Positions 50,604-62,000 of a DNA stretch of 64,000 nucleotides are shown piece after piece. A program made the position numbers and the translations under genes. Position 1 is the stretch's first letter. Each line of letters opens with the position of its first letter. The notes beneath the pieces were generated by a model. That model had not been told where the DNA came from and made no database searches. It was given only the letters and a program-made list of their open reading frames with translations. Origin of the DNA: an uncultured bacterium (GTDB taxonomy: Bacteria > Bacteroidota > Bacteroidia > Bacteroidales > Bacteroidaceae); assembly GCA_905215345.1 (NCBI GenBank), contig CAJMPR010000002.1, positions 124,001 through 188,000 of the forward strand, written 5' to 3'.

Positions 50604-51989
50604 ATGAATACCTTTTTGAAAATGATGATGAGTGGAGTAGGATTAGCTTTTGCCGGAGTGTTGCAGGGGCAAAATCCAATAATACAAACTTGTTATACAA
50701 CTGACCCTGCTCCGATGGTGCATGACGGGACTCTATATGTGTATACAGGACATGATGAAGACAAAGCCGATTTCTTCTGGATGCAGGAGTGGCGGGTCTA
50801 TTCTACGAAAGATATGGTGAATTGGACCGACCACGGTTCTCCACTTGCCATCGAATCGTTTGCTTGGGCGGATGACCGTGCTTGGGCGGCGCAAACCATA
50901 GAACGTAATGGCAAGTTTTATTGGTATGTCTGTCTTCACTCTAAGTTGACCAATGCAATGGCTATAGGTGTAGCAGTGGGTGATAGTCCGACAGGACCGT
51001 TCAAGGATGCTATCGGGAAGCCGCTTTATGACGGTAGCTGGGACTTTATCGATCCCACTGTATATATGGATGATGACGGACAGGCTTATCTTTATTGGGG
51101 GAATCCGAATATTTACTATGCAAAGTTAAATGACGATATGGTTTCTTTGAAAGGTGAAGTACAGAAGGTGGAACAAACTGTTGAGAGTTTCGGTGCTCCC
51201 AGTCCTGATAAACGCGTAAAAGGAGAGAAGTATAAAGACACTTATACTGAAGGTCCGTGGTTTTATAAGCGCAATGGGAAGTATTACCTGCTGTATGCTG
51301 CGGGTGGAGTTCCTGAACACTTGGCTTATTCTATGAGTAACGGTCCGTTGGGTCCATGGAAGTATATGGGAGAAATTATGCCGTTGCAGGACACCGGCTC
51401 ATTTACCAACCACTGTGGGGTGACGGACTATAAAGGTAATTCTTATTTCTTCTATCATACGGGTAAACTACCGGGTGGAGGTGGTTTTGGACGTAGCGTG
51501 GCAGTGGAACAGTTTAAATATAATGCTGACGGAACTTTCCCTATAATCAATGCGACTACAGAAGGAGTTGTTCCGGTAAGTACATTGAATCCTTACCGGC
51601 GTGTGGAGGCCGAAACAATAGCTTTCTCTAAAGGGGTTAAATCTGAACCGAATGCAATAACCGGCATCTATATATCAGAAGTTCATAATGGTGATTATAT
51701 AAAAGTACGTGAGGCGGATTTCGGAAAACAATCTCCTGAAAGTTTCACAATAGCTGCTGCCAGTGCATTACGTGGCGGTATAATTGAGGTACATACAGAT
51801 AGTATAGGCGGTGAGATGATTGCTCAGATTACCGTTCCTCATACAGGGGGGTGGGAGTGTTGGAAGACATTGAAAGTAAATATATTGAAGCCGGTGACAG
51901 GCATACATGATATTTACTTTGTATTTAAAGGGCGTAAAGGTTGTAAATTGTTTAACCTTGATTGGTGGCAGTTTAATGGAAATGAATAG
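50604..51989 (+). CDS. GH43 arabinofuranosidase/xylosidase with C-terminal CBM6-like domain (second of this type)
   Basis: A 461-residue secreted GH43 (signal ending GVLQGQ). Propeller (about 25-320) with base Asp in TTDPAPMV, second Asp in FIDPTVYM and acid Glu in YTEGPWFY, then a CBM6-like domain (from about 330, LNPYRRVEAETIAF to LFNLDWWQF). Paralogous to the GH43 at 40525, with an extra insertion (PDKRVKGEKYKDT) before the acid Glu. Fourth gene of the seven-gene operon, 21 bp after CE15 and 22 bp before GH97. Different branching arabinose positions are a possible division of labour, not shown by sequence. Confidence 0.9.
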   Translation: MNTFLKMMMSGVGLAFAGVLQGQNPIIQTCYTTDPAPMVHDGTLYVYTGHDEDKADFFWMQEWRVYSTKDMVNWTDHGSPLAIESFAWADDRAWAAQTIERNGKFYWYVCLHSKLTNAMAIGVAVGDSPTGPFKDAIGKPLYDGSWDFIDPTVYMDDDGQAYLYWGNPNIYYAKLNDDMVSLKGEVQKVEQTVESFGAPSPDKRVKGEKYKDTYTEGPWFYKRNGKYYLLYAAGGVPEHLAYSMSNGPLGPWKYMGEIMPLQDTGSFTNHCGVTDYKGNSYFFYHTGKLPGGGGFGRSVAVEQFKYNADGTFPIINATTEGVVPVSTLNPYRRVEAETIAFSKGVKSEPNAITGIYISEVHNGDYIKVREADFGKQSPESFTIAAASALRGGIIEVHTDSIGGEMIAQITVPHTGGWECWKTLKVNILKPVTGIHDIYFVFKGRKGCKLFNLDWWQFNGNE

Positions 51990-52011
51990 GAAATAAATAA
52001 AAGATTGAGAA

Positions 52012-53958
52012 ATGAATAAAATTCTTTTTTTTCTAGTAGTTAGCTTTTTACTGACAGCTTCAGTATGTGCTGTAGAAAAACAATTGTATAGTCCGGATGG
52101 AAAGTTGAGAGTAGTAGTTACCGATGAGGGAGGAAAACCTTCATACAGTGTATCTTATGGAGAAAAGCAATTTTTACTTTCTTCTCCCTTGGGATTAGTT
52201 ACCGATTTAGGCGATTATACTCAGGAACTTGACTTGACCGGGACTTCAGGACTTTCTTATGTTAATGAGGAATATGAATTGCCGAATATCAAGACATCCA
52301 GGGTAGCTTATCAAGCTAATGTACAGTCGTTTACTTTCTCAAAAGCGGGAAAAGCTGTATTTGAGATCCTTTTTCAGGTGAGTGACAATAATGTAGCTTT
52401 CAAATATAAACTTTATCCGCAGGAAAAGACCTTTTGTTGTACGGTACTTCGTGAGGCTACGGGCTTTGTTATGCCGGATGGAACTACTACTTTCTTATGT
52501 CCGCAGAGTAAACCGATGGGAGGATTTGCACGTACTTCTCCAAGTTATGAGACTTCATACCGGATAGATGAGGCTATGGGCAACAATGGATGGGGTGAGG
52601 GTTATACATTTCCCTGCTTATTCCGTAATGGTGATAAGGGATGGGTCTTAATTTCGGAAACCGGTACGGATGGAAGGTATTGCGGTTGTCGTTTGTTGGG
52701 ACATAAAGACGGGCTTTATACCATTGGTCTTCCGCAAGAAGGCGAAATGAATGGAAACGGAACGGTTGCACCTGGGTTGGCATTGCCGGGCGAGACGCCA
52801 TGGCGCACTATAACCGTGGGTGAGACACTGGCGCCGATTGTAGAAACGACTGTGGCATTTGATGTGGTAAAGCCCAAATATGAGGCTTCTCAAAAATATG
52901 AATATGGTAAAGGTTCCTGGAGTTGGATTATCGGTATGGATGGTAGTACAAACTATGAAGACCAACTCCGGTATATCGACTTCTCTGCAAATATGGGATA
53001 TCAGTCTGTTTTAGTAGATGCTTTGTGGGATACCCAGATAGGGTATGAAAAAATAGAAAAGTTGGCTAAGTATGGAAGACAAAAAGGAGTAGCTCTTTAT
53101 TTGTGGTATAATTCCAACGGGTATTGGAACGATGCTCCTCAAACGCCGCGCGGTATTATGGATAATGCCATTGCCCGTCGGCGTGAAATGGCTTGGATGC
53201 AACGTATCGGGATACGTGGTATCAAAGTTGATTTCTTCGGTAGTGACAAACAAGTGATGATGCAACTGTATGAAGATATAATGGCGGATGCCAATGATTA
53301 TGGATTGCTCGTTATTTTCCATGGTTGTACATTGCCTCGAGGTTGGGAACGAATGTATCCCAATTATGCGGCAAGTGAGGCGGTACTGGCTAGTGAAAAT
53401 CTGCATTTTTCACAAGGTAGTTGTGATGCGGAAGCTTTCAATGCCTGTCTGCATCCATTCATTCGCAATACCGTAGGAAGTATAGATTTTGGCGGCAGTG
53501 CATTGAATCAGTATTATAATGCAAAAAATAAGCCGCAAGGGAGCCGCCGTGTAACTTCTGATGTATTCGCTTTGGCTACTGCGGTGTTGTTTCAAAGTGC
53601 GGTACAGCATTTTGCTTTAGCTCCGAATAATCTGACGGATGCTCCGGCTTGGGCTATTGATTTTATGAAACAGGTACCGACCACATGGGATGAAGTACGT
53701 TTCATTGATGGCTATCCTGGCAAGTATGTAATTCTGGCTCGTCGTCATGCAGATAAGTGGTATATTGCGGGAGTTAATGCACAACAGGAGACACTGAAAT
53801 TGAAAGTGAAGTTACCCATGCTAAATGCCGGTACGGAAATTCAAATTTACCAAGACAACGCATCGTTGCAAGGAAGCGTGAAGCAGTCGAAATTGAATAA
53901 AAAGCAAGAAGTAGAGTTGAGTATTCCATGTAATGGAGGAATATTGCTGATAAATTAA
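52012..53958 (+). CDS. GH97 alpha-glycosidase, retaining type (alpha-galactosidase-like)
   Basis: A 648-residue secreted GH97 with a signal peptide (ending ASVCAVE), N-terminal beta-sandwich (about 22-280) and barrel (about 290-550). After strand 4 it has GIKVDFFGSDKQ with Asp407 at the nucleophile position of retaining GH97s, so an alpha-galactosidase-like mechanism is likely. The other GH97 in the window has Gly there. The C-terminal beta domain ends SIPCNGGILLIN. It lies 22 bp after GH43 and 36 bp before the CE6-GH43 fusion. Probably removes terminal alpha-galactose from complex xylan side chains. Confidence 0.9.
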   Translation: MNKILFFLVVSFLLTASVCAVEKQLYSPDGKLRVVVTDEGGKPSYSVSYGEKQFLLSSPLGLVTDLGDYTQELDLTGTSGLSYVNEEYELPNIKTSRVAYQANVQSFTFSKAGKAVFEILFQVSDNNVAFKYKLYPQEKTFCCTVLREATGFVMPDGTTTFLCPQSKPMGGFARTSPSYETSYRIDEAMGNNGWGEGYTFPCLFRNGDKGWVLISETGTDGRYCGCRLLGHKDGLYTIGLPQEGEMNGNGTVAPGLALPGETPWRTITVGETLAPIVETTVAFDVVKPKYEASQKYEYGKGSWSWIIGMDGSTNYEDQLRYIDFSANMGYQSVLVDALWDTQIGYEKIEKLAKYGRQKGVALYLWYNSNGYWNDAPQTPRGIMDNAIARRREMAWMQRIGIRGIKVDFFGSDKQVMMQLYEDIMADANDYGLLVIFHGCTLPRGWERMYPNYAASEAVLASENLHFSQGSCDAEAFNACLHPFIRNTVGSIDFGGSALNQYYNAKNKPQGSRRVTSDVFALATAVLFQSAVQHFALAPNNLTDAPAWAIDFMKQVPTTWDEVRFIDGYPGKYVILARRHADKWYIAGVNAQQETLKLKVKLPMLNAGTEIQIYQDNASLQGSVKQSKLNKKQEVELSIPCNGGILLIN

Positions 53959-53994
53959 AAACAAGATAAAACAGAATTTTGAATATTATATATT

Positions 53995-56373
53995 ATGAAA
54001 AACAGAGTTTTAAAGTTGTTGTTGATATGTTTATTACTGAGTTGGCAGTTGGCCTACGCACAAGATAAGAACTTTCATATTTATCTTTGTTTCGGTCAAT
54101 CCAATATGGAAGGTAATGCAAGAATTGAGCCGCAAGACACTTGTGATGTTAGTGATCGTTTCCGGGTTATGGCTGCTGTGGATTGTCCGGAACTTGGCAG
54201 GAAGCAAGGACAATGGTACCGAGCTGTACCTCCATTGGCACGTTGCCATACCGGTTTGACACCTGCTGATTATTTCGGTCGTACCATGGTGGAATATCTG
54301 CCTTCAGATGTGAAGGTTGGAATAATCAATGTAGCGGTCGGGGGATGTAAGATTGAACTCTTTGATAAAGTACATTACAAAGAACATATTCTTTCTGAAC
54401 CGGATTGGCTGAAAAATATGGTGAAGTCGTATGATAACAATCCATACGGGCGATTAGTGGAATTGGCTAAACTGGCGCAGAAAGACGGGGTTATCAAAGG
54501 TATTCTATTACATCAGGGTGAATCGAATACAGGTGATAGGACATGGCCTCAAAAAGTAAAAGGAGTGTATGAAAATCTACTGAACGATTTGGGATTGAAT
54601 GCTAAAGATGTGCCTTTGCTGGCAGGTGAAGTGGTTCATGCAGAACAAAATGGTAAGTGTGCCAGTATGAACCCCATCATTGATACATTGCCGGAGACAA
54701 TCTCTACGGCATATGTTATTCCTTCTGCAGGATGTTTCGTTGCAACGGATAATCTGCACTTTACAGCGGAAGGTTACAGAATGCTTGGCAAAAGATATGC
54801 TACTAAAATGCTTTCATTGTTGAAGGCTGATATGCCTCGGCAAATGAAAACAGTGGAGATATTCCGCAATCCGGTAATCTATGCAGATGTACCCGATATG
54901 TCCATTACCCGTGCGGGAGATTATTATTATATGGTAAGTACAACTATGCACTTGATGCCGGGAGCACCTGTTATGCGTTCCAAAGATTTAGTACATTGGG
55001 AAACTATCAGTTATGTATTTGATAAACTGACCGATCTTCCTCGGTATGATTTGCAGGAAGGTACTGTATATGGACGTGGGCAATGGGCATCGTCCATTCG
55101 ATATCATTACGGACGCTTTTATGTCTGGTTTTCGCCCAATGACGAACCTCATCGGGGATATATCTATACGACGAAAGATCCTGCAGGGGAATGGACATTG
55201 CTGTCGCGATTACCTCATTTCCATGATGCATCGCTCTTCTTTGACGATGACGGAAAGGTATATTTATTCTATGGCACCGGTCAGTTAAGGGAATTGAAAC
55301 CAAATCTTACGGATGTACAGCCGGGAGGGGTGGATATGAAAATATTTGAACGTGATGCAGATGAACGGGGACTGCTGGAAGGTAGTCAGGTGGTGAAATA
55401 TAATGGAAAGTACTATTTGCTGATGATTTCTATGGATTGGAGTATTCCGGGACGTGTACGTCGGCAGGTTTGTTATCGTGCTGATAAAATAACCGGCCCA
55501 TATGAGAAGAAAGTTATTTTGGAACATGATTTTGATGGTTTTGGTGGTGTAGGACAAGGTTGTATCATTGACTCTCCGAAAGGTGATTGGTATGGTTTCA
55601 TATTTCAGGATCGTGGTGGAGTAGGACGGGTTCCTACGCTGATGCCTTGTCGTTGGGTGGATGGTTGGCCCATGTTGGGGGATGAAAATGGTCATGTACC
55701 TACTTATATGACTAAGACTACTTATCCGTATGTTAATACGAAAGGTATAATGGGTAACGATGATTTCAATGACTCTAAACTGTCACTGTATTGGCAATGG
55801 AATCATAATCCGATAGATAATTGTTGGTCACTGACAGAGCGACCGGGTTTTCTTCGCCTGAAAACCGGACGCATGGTCGAGAATCTTTTTCTGGCTCCTA
55901 ATACTTTGACTCAACGTATGGAGGGGCCTAAATGTAGTGGAGTGGTTGCAATGGATGTTTCGCAGATGAAGGACGGTGATGTAGCCGGTTTCAGTGCTTT
56001 TAACGGATTGGCGGGAGTAATTTCCGTGATACAGAAGGGAAGGAAAAAATATCTGGCAATGTCAACGCAATTAGTCAGCCTTTCAGAAAAAGACAAACGG
56101 GTTACCGATGTTAAGGTGAAAGAAAAAGAACGTGTGGAATGTAAAAGCAATGTGGTATATTTGCGTATTGACGGTGATTTCATGAAAGGGAAAGACGAAG
56201 CTTCATTTTATTACAGTTATGACTGTAAAGACTGGAAGCAATTGGGAGAACCTTGCAAAATGATTTTTGATTATACCAAGCTTTTTATGGGAAGTAAGTT
56301 TGCTATATTTAATTATGCAACGAAAGCTCTGGGAGGTTTTGTAGATATAGATTACTTTGAATATAATAAATAA
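53995..56373 (+). CDS. CE6 (SGNH) acetyl-xylan esterase fused to a GH43 domain
   Basis: A bifunctional 792-residue enzyme. After the signal (ending AYAQ) comes a SASA/CE6 SGNH-hydrolase (about 27-275): nucleophile Ser36 in FGQSNMEG, oxyanion region VGGCKIE, HQGESN, and the Asp252/His255 pair in DNLHFT. A GH43 propeller (about 285-580) follows: NPVIYADVPDMSI, MVSTTMHLMPGAPVMRSKDLVHWE, HDASLFFDDDG and the acid Glu in LLEGSQV. Last is a C-terminal beta-sandwich (about 590-792). It would deacetylate xylan and cut arabinose or xylose from the same chain. The stop is followed after 10 bp by the next start. Confidence 0.9.
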   Translation: MKNRVLKLLLICLLLSWQLAYAQDKNFHIYLCFGQSNMEGNARIEPQDTCDVSDRFRVMAAVDCPELGRKQGQWYRAVPPLARCHTGLTPADYFGRTMVEYLPSDVKVGIINVAVGGCKIELFDKVHYKEHILSEPDWLKNMVKSYDNNPYGRLVELAKLAQKDGVIKGILLHQGESNTGDRTWPQKVKGVYENLLNDLGLNAKDVPLLAGEVVHAEQNGKCASMNPIIDTLPETISTAYVIPSAGCFVATDNLHFTAEGYRMLGKRYATKMLSLLKADMPRQMKTVEIFRNPVIYADVPDMSITRAGDYYYMVSTTMHLMPGAPVMRSKDLVHWETISYVFDKLTDLPRYDLQEGTVYGRGQWASSIRYHYGRFYVWFSPNDEPHRGYIYTTKDPAGEWTLLSRLPHFHDASLFFDDDGKVYLFYGTGQLRELKPNLTDVQPGGVDMKIFERDADERGLLEGSQVVKYNGKYYLLMISMDWSIPGRVRRQVCYRADKITGPYEKKVILEHDFDGFGGVGQGCIIDSPKGDWYGFIFQDRGGVGRVPTLMPCRWVDGWPMLGDENGHVPTYMTKTTYPYVNTKGIMGNDDFNDSKLSLYWQWNHNPIDNCWSLTERPGFLRLKTGRMVENLFLAPNTLTQRMEGPKCSGVVAMDVSQMKDGDVAGFSAFNGLAGVISVIQKGRKKYLAMSTQLVSLSEKDKRVTDVKVKEKERVECKSNVVYLRIDGDFMKGKDEASFYYSYDCKDWKQLGEPCKMIFDYTKLFMGSKFAIFNYATKALGGFVDIDYFEYNK

Positions 56374-56383
56374 CGGAGATACT

Positions 56384-58966
56384 ATGAAAATGAAAAATTG
56401 TTTGGCAGCATTGCTGTTTGTAATGTTGTGTCTGAATGTACAGGCCATTGACCATAAAGGTATAACCTTTTCTCAATTGGTTCCTGAACGTTTTACACTG
56501 GTAGAAAATGGAATACCCAATACTATTTTGGTCGATGAACAAGAGGATATTGGTGTGATGATAGCAGCTAAAAATCTTCAGAATGATTTTGAAAAGGTAA
56601 CCGGTAGGGCTGCTGAATTACTATTTGAACCCGGTATAAAACGCATGATTATTGTGGGAACGCTTCAGAGCCGCTACATAAAGGCTTTGGCAAAATCTAA
56701 AAAGATAGACGTATCGGGGTTGAACGGCAAACGTGAGAAATATTTGCTGACGGTTGTACCGGCTCCTTTGAAGGGGGTGGATGAGGCGCTTGTTATTGTA
56801 GGAAGCGATAAGCGTGGAACCATTTACGGTATCTATGAACTTTCGGAACAAATAGGCGTCTCACCTTGGTACGACTGGGCTGATGTGCCCGTGAAGCATC
56901 AGGAAAATCTCTCCATCGCCCGTGGAAGTTATACGGCGGGAGAACCGGCGGTACAATATCGAGGTATTTTCCTGAACGACGAAGCTCCCTGTCTAACAGG
57001 GTGGGTAAAGCATACTTATGGAACTGATTACGGTGATCATCGGTTTTATGGACGTGTCTTTGAACTAATTCTTCGTCTACGTGGTAATTTTATGTGGCCT
57101 GCCATGTGGAATTGGAGTTTTTATGCAGATGATCCTGAAAACAGTAAGACAGCGAATGAGATGGGGGTCATTATGGGAACCTCTCATCATGAGCCTATGG
57201 CGCGTAATCATCAGGAATGGGCGAGAAAACGCAAGGAATATGGTGTCTGGGATTATACTTCCAACCAAAAAGTAATTGATCAATTCTTTCGTGAGGGTAT
57301 AGAAAGAGCGGTTAGTACAGAAGATTTAATAACCATTGGTATGCGTGGTGATGGTGATGCTCCTATGGGAGGAAAGGAAGGAGAAGATGATAAGTATGTG
57401 GCGCAGGATAAAAAGAATATACGTTTGATGGAGAAAATATTCAAGAACCAGCGTCAGATTATTAAAGAGGTAACAGGTAAGGCACCTCAGAAACGTCCAC
57501 AGGTATGGGCTATTTACAAGGAGGTGCAGCGCTACTATGATCAAGGGCTTAGAGTACCCGATGATGTTATTATGTTACTGAGTGATGATAATTGGGGCGA
57601 TGTGCGTCGTTTGCCGAATGCCGAAGAAAGAAATCATCCCGGAGGTTGGGGTATGTATTATCATGTGGATTATGTAGGTGCGCCCCGTAATACAAAATGG
57701 CTGAATGTTACTCCTATTCAGAATATGTGGGAACAGCTTCAACTGACTTATGATTATGGAGTTGACAAGTTGTGGGTGTTGAATGTAGGAGATTTGAAAC
57801 CGATGGAATACCCTATTACTCTCTTTCTGGATATGGCTTGGAATCCTAAACGTTTTACTGCCGATAACTTGTTGGAGCATACACGTGAGTTTTGTGCACA
57901 GCAGTTTGGTAGGGAGCAGGCAGATGAGGCTATGCGCATTATGAATCTGTATTGCAAATATGCCGGGCGTGTCACACCCGAAATGTTAGACAGTAAAACA
58001 TATAATCTGGAAACGGGAGAGTGGAAACAGGTATCGGACGAGTATATCAAGTTGGAAGCGGAAGCCTTACGTCAGTACATGATACTTGCTCCTGAGTATC
58101 GGGACGCTTACAAGCAATTGATTCTTTTCCCCGTTCAGGCAATGGCAAATCTATATGAGATGTACTATGCGCAAGCCATGAATCACAAACTCTACAAAGA
58201 GAATAATCCTGCGGCTAATCACTGGGCGGATAAGGTTGAGCAGACCTTTAAGCGGGATAAAGATTTGTGTGATGACTATAATAATGTAATGTCAAATGGT
58301 AAGTGGAAAAACATGATGATACAGAAGCATATCGGCTATACTTCCTGGAATGATAATTTCCCGGCCGATATACTACCGAAAATCTATCGTATGGAGGAAC
58401 CGGAAAAGGCGGTGGGAGGTTATGTGTTCACATCGTGTAACGGAGTAGTGGCAATGGAAGCTGAACACTATTTTGAGAAAAAGGATGCTCCGGAAGCATA
58501 TTGGACGGTGATTCCTTATATGGGGCGTACGCTGAGCGGTATTGCTCTGATGCCTTACTCAAGGGAAGTAGCGGATGCCTCTCTTTCTTATAAAATGGAA
58601 CTTCCTAAAGATATAAAAGAAGTAACGGTACATGTCGTTGTGAAATCGACTTTGGCTTTTCATGATACAAAAGGTCATGAGTATGAAATTGGGTTTGATG
58701 GTAGTAAGCCGGAAACCATTAATTTCAATTTCAATCTGAATGAAGAACCTGCGAATGTGTATACTTTCCTTTATCCGACAGTAGCCAGAAGAGTAGTAGA
58801 AAAGGAGGTGAAACTAAACCTTCCGGCAACAGCGGATAATCTTTACACTCTTACATTGAAACCTTTGGATCCGGGAATAGTCTTTGAAAAAATAGTTGTG
58901 GATTGCGGAGGTTATCAGAAGACGTATTTGTTCATGAATGAATCTCCCTGTAAAAGAGTTGATTAA
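56384..58966 (+). CDS. GH115 xylan alpha-1,2-(4-O-methyl)glucuronidase (second copy)
   Basis: Paralogue of the GH115 at 46753, about 860 residues from ATG 56384 (MKMKNCLAALLFVMLCLNVQA, a signal peptide). The in-frame Met at 56357 overlaps the preceding gene and spoils the signal. Same landmarks: GSDKRGTIYGIYELSEQIGV, GTSHHEPMARNHQE, MRGDGDAPMGG, LLSDDNWGDVRRLPN, and a C-terminal beta-sandwich with GVVAMEAEHYFE. It has a small insertion after the DAPMGG motif (KEGEDDKYVAQDKK). Last gene of the operon, followed by a strong terminator. Two GH115s suggest that differently placed or methylated glucuronic acids are attacked. Confidence 0.94.
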   Translation: MKMKNCLAALLFVMLCLNVQAIDHKGITFSQLVPERFTLVENGIPNTILVDEQEDIGVMIAAKNLQNDFEKVTGRAAELLFEPGIKRMIIVGTLQSRYIKALAKSKKIDVSGLNGKREKYLLTVVPAPLKGVDEALVIVGSDKRGTIYGIYELSEQIGVSPWYDWADVPVKHQENLSIARGSYTAGEPAVQYRGIFLNDEAPCLTGWVKHTYGTDYGDHRFYGRVFELILRLRGNFMWPAMWNWSFYADDPENSKTANEMGVIMGTSHHEPMARNHQEWARKRKEYGVWDYTSNQKVIDQFFREGIERAVSTEDLITIGMRGDGDAPMGGKEGEDDKYVAQDKKNIRLMEKIFKNQRQIIKEVTGKAPQKRPQVWAIYKEVQRYYDQGLRVPDDVIMLLSDDNWGDVRRLPNAEERNHPGGWGMYYHVDYVGAPRNTKWLNVTPIQNMWEQLQLTYDYGVDKLWVLNVGDLKPMEYPITLFLDMAWNPKRFTADNLLEHTREFCAQQFGREQADEAMRIMNLYCKYAGRVTPEMLDSKTYNLETGEWKQVSDEYIKLEAEALRQYMILAPEYRDAYKQLILFPVQAMANLYEMYYAQAMNHKLYKENNPAANHWADKVEQTFKRDKDLCDDYNNVMSNGKWKNMMIQKHIGYTSWNDNFPADILPKIYRMEEPEKAVGGYVFTSCNGVVAMEAEHYFEKKDAPEAYWTVIPYMGRTLSGIALMPYSREVADASLSYKMELPKDIKEVTVHVVVKSTLAFHDTKGHEYEIGFDGSKPETINFNFNLNEEPANVYTFLYPTVARRVVEKEVKLNLPATADNLYTLTLKPLDPGIVFEKIVVDCGGYQKTYLFMNESPCKRVD

Positions 58967-58989
58967 TAAAATATAGGCTATTTAATAAT

Positions 58990-59047
58990 ACAGAGTATGC
59001 TGAACTTGGGATGTTGAACGTCCGTTGTGAGCATACTCTGTTTTTTT
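58990..59047 (+). terminator. Rho-independent terminator of the seven-gene operon
   Basis: A perfect 12-bp stem (ACAGAGTATGCT at 58990-59001 with AGCATACTCTGT at 59030-59041) closed by a 28-nt loop, then a run of T (59041-59047). The T-run overlaps the stop codon of the convergent hybrid regulator gene (59046-59048). Confidence 0.9.
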
Positions 59048-62000
59048 ATTCTGTGTCGGATAAAGTTGAATTTAGATTTTGCTCCATATACGCAGTAGGG
59101 GTCATTCCATATAAATCTTTGAAAGCCGTTGAAAAGTAAGCAACATTAGTGAATCCGGTTAAAGCGGCCACTTCATTGATACTTTGACGCTTGCTGGCTA
59201 GCAGAGTTGCGGCCTGTTTTAACCGGACATTACGTATCAAGTCACGGGTTGACTGATTAGTAAGTTCTTTTAGTTTACGATGCAGATGGACACGGCTGAT
59301 ACCGATACTTTCAGCTATTTCTTCAACACTCAGATTGGGATTGCCTATATTATCATTGATAACTTTCATTACCCGATTCAGTAAACGTTCGTCAGGTGAT
59401 TCTACCGCTATTTTTTGTACCCGTACATCTTGTTCCTGGTTGCCTTGGAAACTGTTTTTCAGTACTTCCCGGCTTTTAATCAGATTACATGCTGTTTGTC
59501 GGAGTATTTCAATACTGAATGGTTTTGTAATATAAGCATCGGCACCGATGCTTAAACCTTCCAGGTTATCTTCTTCACGGCTTTTAGCCGTAAGCAGGAT
59601 AACGGGTATGTGATTTATGTTAATATTTTGTTTGATTTTAGAGCAAAGGGTTATGCCATCCATTTCCGGCATCATAATATCACTGATAACCAAATCCGGC
59701 ACTTTATTTAAAACGAGTGCAAGCGCTTCTTTGCCATTGCTACATTCTTGCATGTGGAAGTTGGCGTTTAATTCCTGACATATATAGCGGCGTATTTCTT
59801 CATCATCTTCCACTACTAATATACGATATTTGGACTTGGAACGCATTTTCTCATTTTCTTCTTCTATAACGGGTGACGTGGGCAATGCTGTTGCTATATG
59901 TACCGGTCCTTGTTTCATTGTCTTATCTTCAAATTCTTCTGAAGTCAGATGTTCTTTACCCAAAGGTAATCGGATAATGAATCGGCAGCCGGGAACTTCC
60001 TGATTGTTTTCTGCTGTAATAGTACCGTGATGCAGTTCTACTAATGAGCGAGTAAGGTGTAGACCGATACCTGTACCAATGTTGGAATTGTTCAGACTGT
60101 TGCGTATCTGATAAAAGCGATCGAATATACGCTCTATTTCAGTTTCATTGATACCTATGCCGTCATCTTCTATAATAATTTCAAAATATCGGCGCAGATG
60201 GATTTGGGTATTACTGATATCTTCACCGGTACGTAAATAGATGTTTATATTTCCCCTTTCTTTCGTAAATTTGAAAGCGTTGGAAAGTATATTTAGAATG
60301 ACTTTGTCAAAGTTTTTTGGATCAATCCAAGCTTTTAATTCGTCTACTTCATGCTGAAAAGTTAACTCGATATGTTTGGTAGTGGCCTGATATTCGAAAG
60401 TATAGTATAAATCTCGGATGAAAGTTACTATATCTGTCTCCTGAAATTTAAGTCGCATTTGCCCTTTGTCTATCTTTCGGATATCCATAAGCTGATTTAC
60501 AAGCTGGAGAATGCGTTCCGCGTTGCGGTGGATAGTGCTATAGCTACGTTGGCGTTCTTTGTCCTGATCGGTTGTCATGAGCTTTTGCAGTGGGCTTATA
60601 ATGAGTGACATCGGAGTACGTATCTCATGAGAGATATTGATAAAGAATTGCAGTTTGGCTTCATTTAGCTGTTCGGCATGCATATACTCCAGCATTTCCT
60701 GACGGGCACGATAGCGTTGTTTTACCTGTAGTACGATGAGGATGATAATACAGATCGTGATGAAAAAATATATTGTTTTTGCCCACCATGAAGCATACCA
60801 AGGTGGATAGATAATGATCGTGAGGTCTTTTACTTCCGAATAGGAATTATAGTTTCTGGCCTTTACCTGAAAATGATAAGTGCCCGGTGCCAAGTCACTA
60901 AATGAAACGCGGTTAACACCGGGTTGCAGGTTTACCCATGTATCGCTATTGAAAGAGTAAGTATAACTTATCCGCTCGGGACTGTAGAATTCCATAGCTG
61001 AGAATTCAATGCTGAAAGAGTTATCTTTATGAGAAAGATGGAATTTATCGGCATCTATGACGGCTGTTGTTACAATGTCATAACCGCCTGATTGCATACC
61101 TAATCTTACAACCTTATCATGTATATAGAAATCACTTATTCGTATTTCCGGTTTCTTCTTGGGACTGGCAATTTCCTTCGGGTTGAAGTAGGTAATACCG
61201 TTAGTACCTCCGAATATAATTTCTCCTCGTGTTCCCTGGAAAGCTGCTCCTTTGGTAAATTCATTTCCTTGCAGTCCGTCACTGGCATAGAAATTGACGA
61301 AAGTCCGGGTTTTCAGGTTAAAACGGGAAATACCATAATTAGTACTTATCCATAAATTACCGTTTCCATCTCCTTTGATTCCTGAAATAGAATTACTGGG
61401 CAACCCGTCTGCTATTGTATATTCCTGAATTTCGCGAGTCTTTGGATTAATTACGTTAAGTCCCTGTGAAGTTCCTATCCAGATATTTCCTATCTCGTCT
61501 TCATAAAGTGCATAAATTACCTTTCCTTCTAATAGGCGGTTGGTATGATAGGTAGACACAAAGTTCATTGTAGGGATATCAAGGCATCCCATTCCATCGT
61601 AAGTGCCTATATACAATTTGTCATCGTTGGTATGGAGTAAACAATTAATCCAAGCATTGTGCAGTATATTCTTCCGTGTGGTGTAATCTAGGCCGCTTTC
61701 AACCATTGTGCAAGATTTTATCTCACTGGTGCGCATATTCATATAATACAATCCCGTACCCATCGCCGCTATCCATAATTGTTTATGGTTATCTTCAACT
61801 ATGCTATAAATATCCTGAGCGCTTTTTCCGTTTATGTCTTTCAGATGCAGGTATTCACAAGCTCCGGTTGACTTGTTTAACTTTGCAATACCGTTGCGGT
61901 AAGAACCGACCCAAATATTATTGTCTGAATCTTCGTAGATACTCATAACTGTAGACGGAGCGGAATGTTCTGTTGTTTTATTTGGTGAAAAATGTGACTG

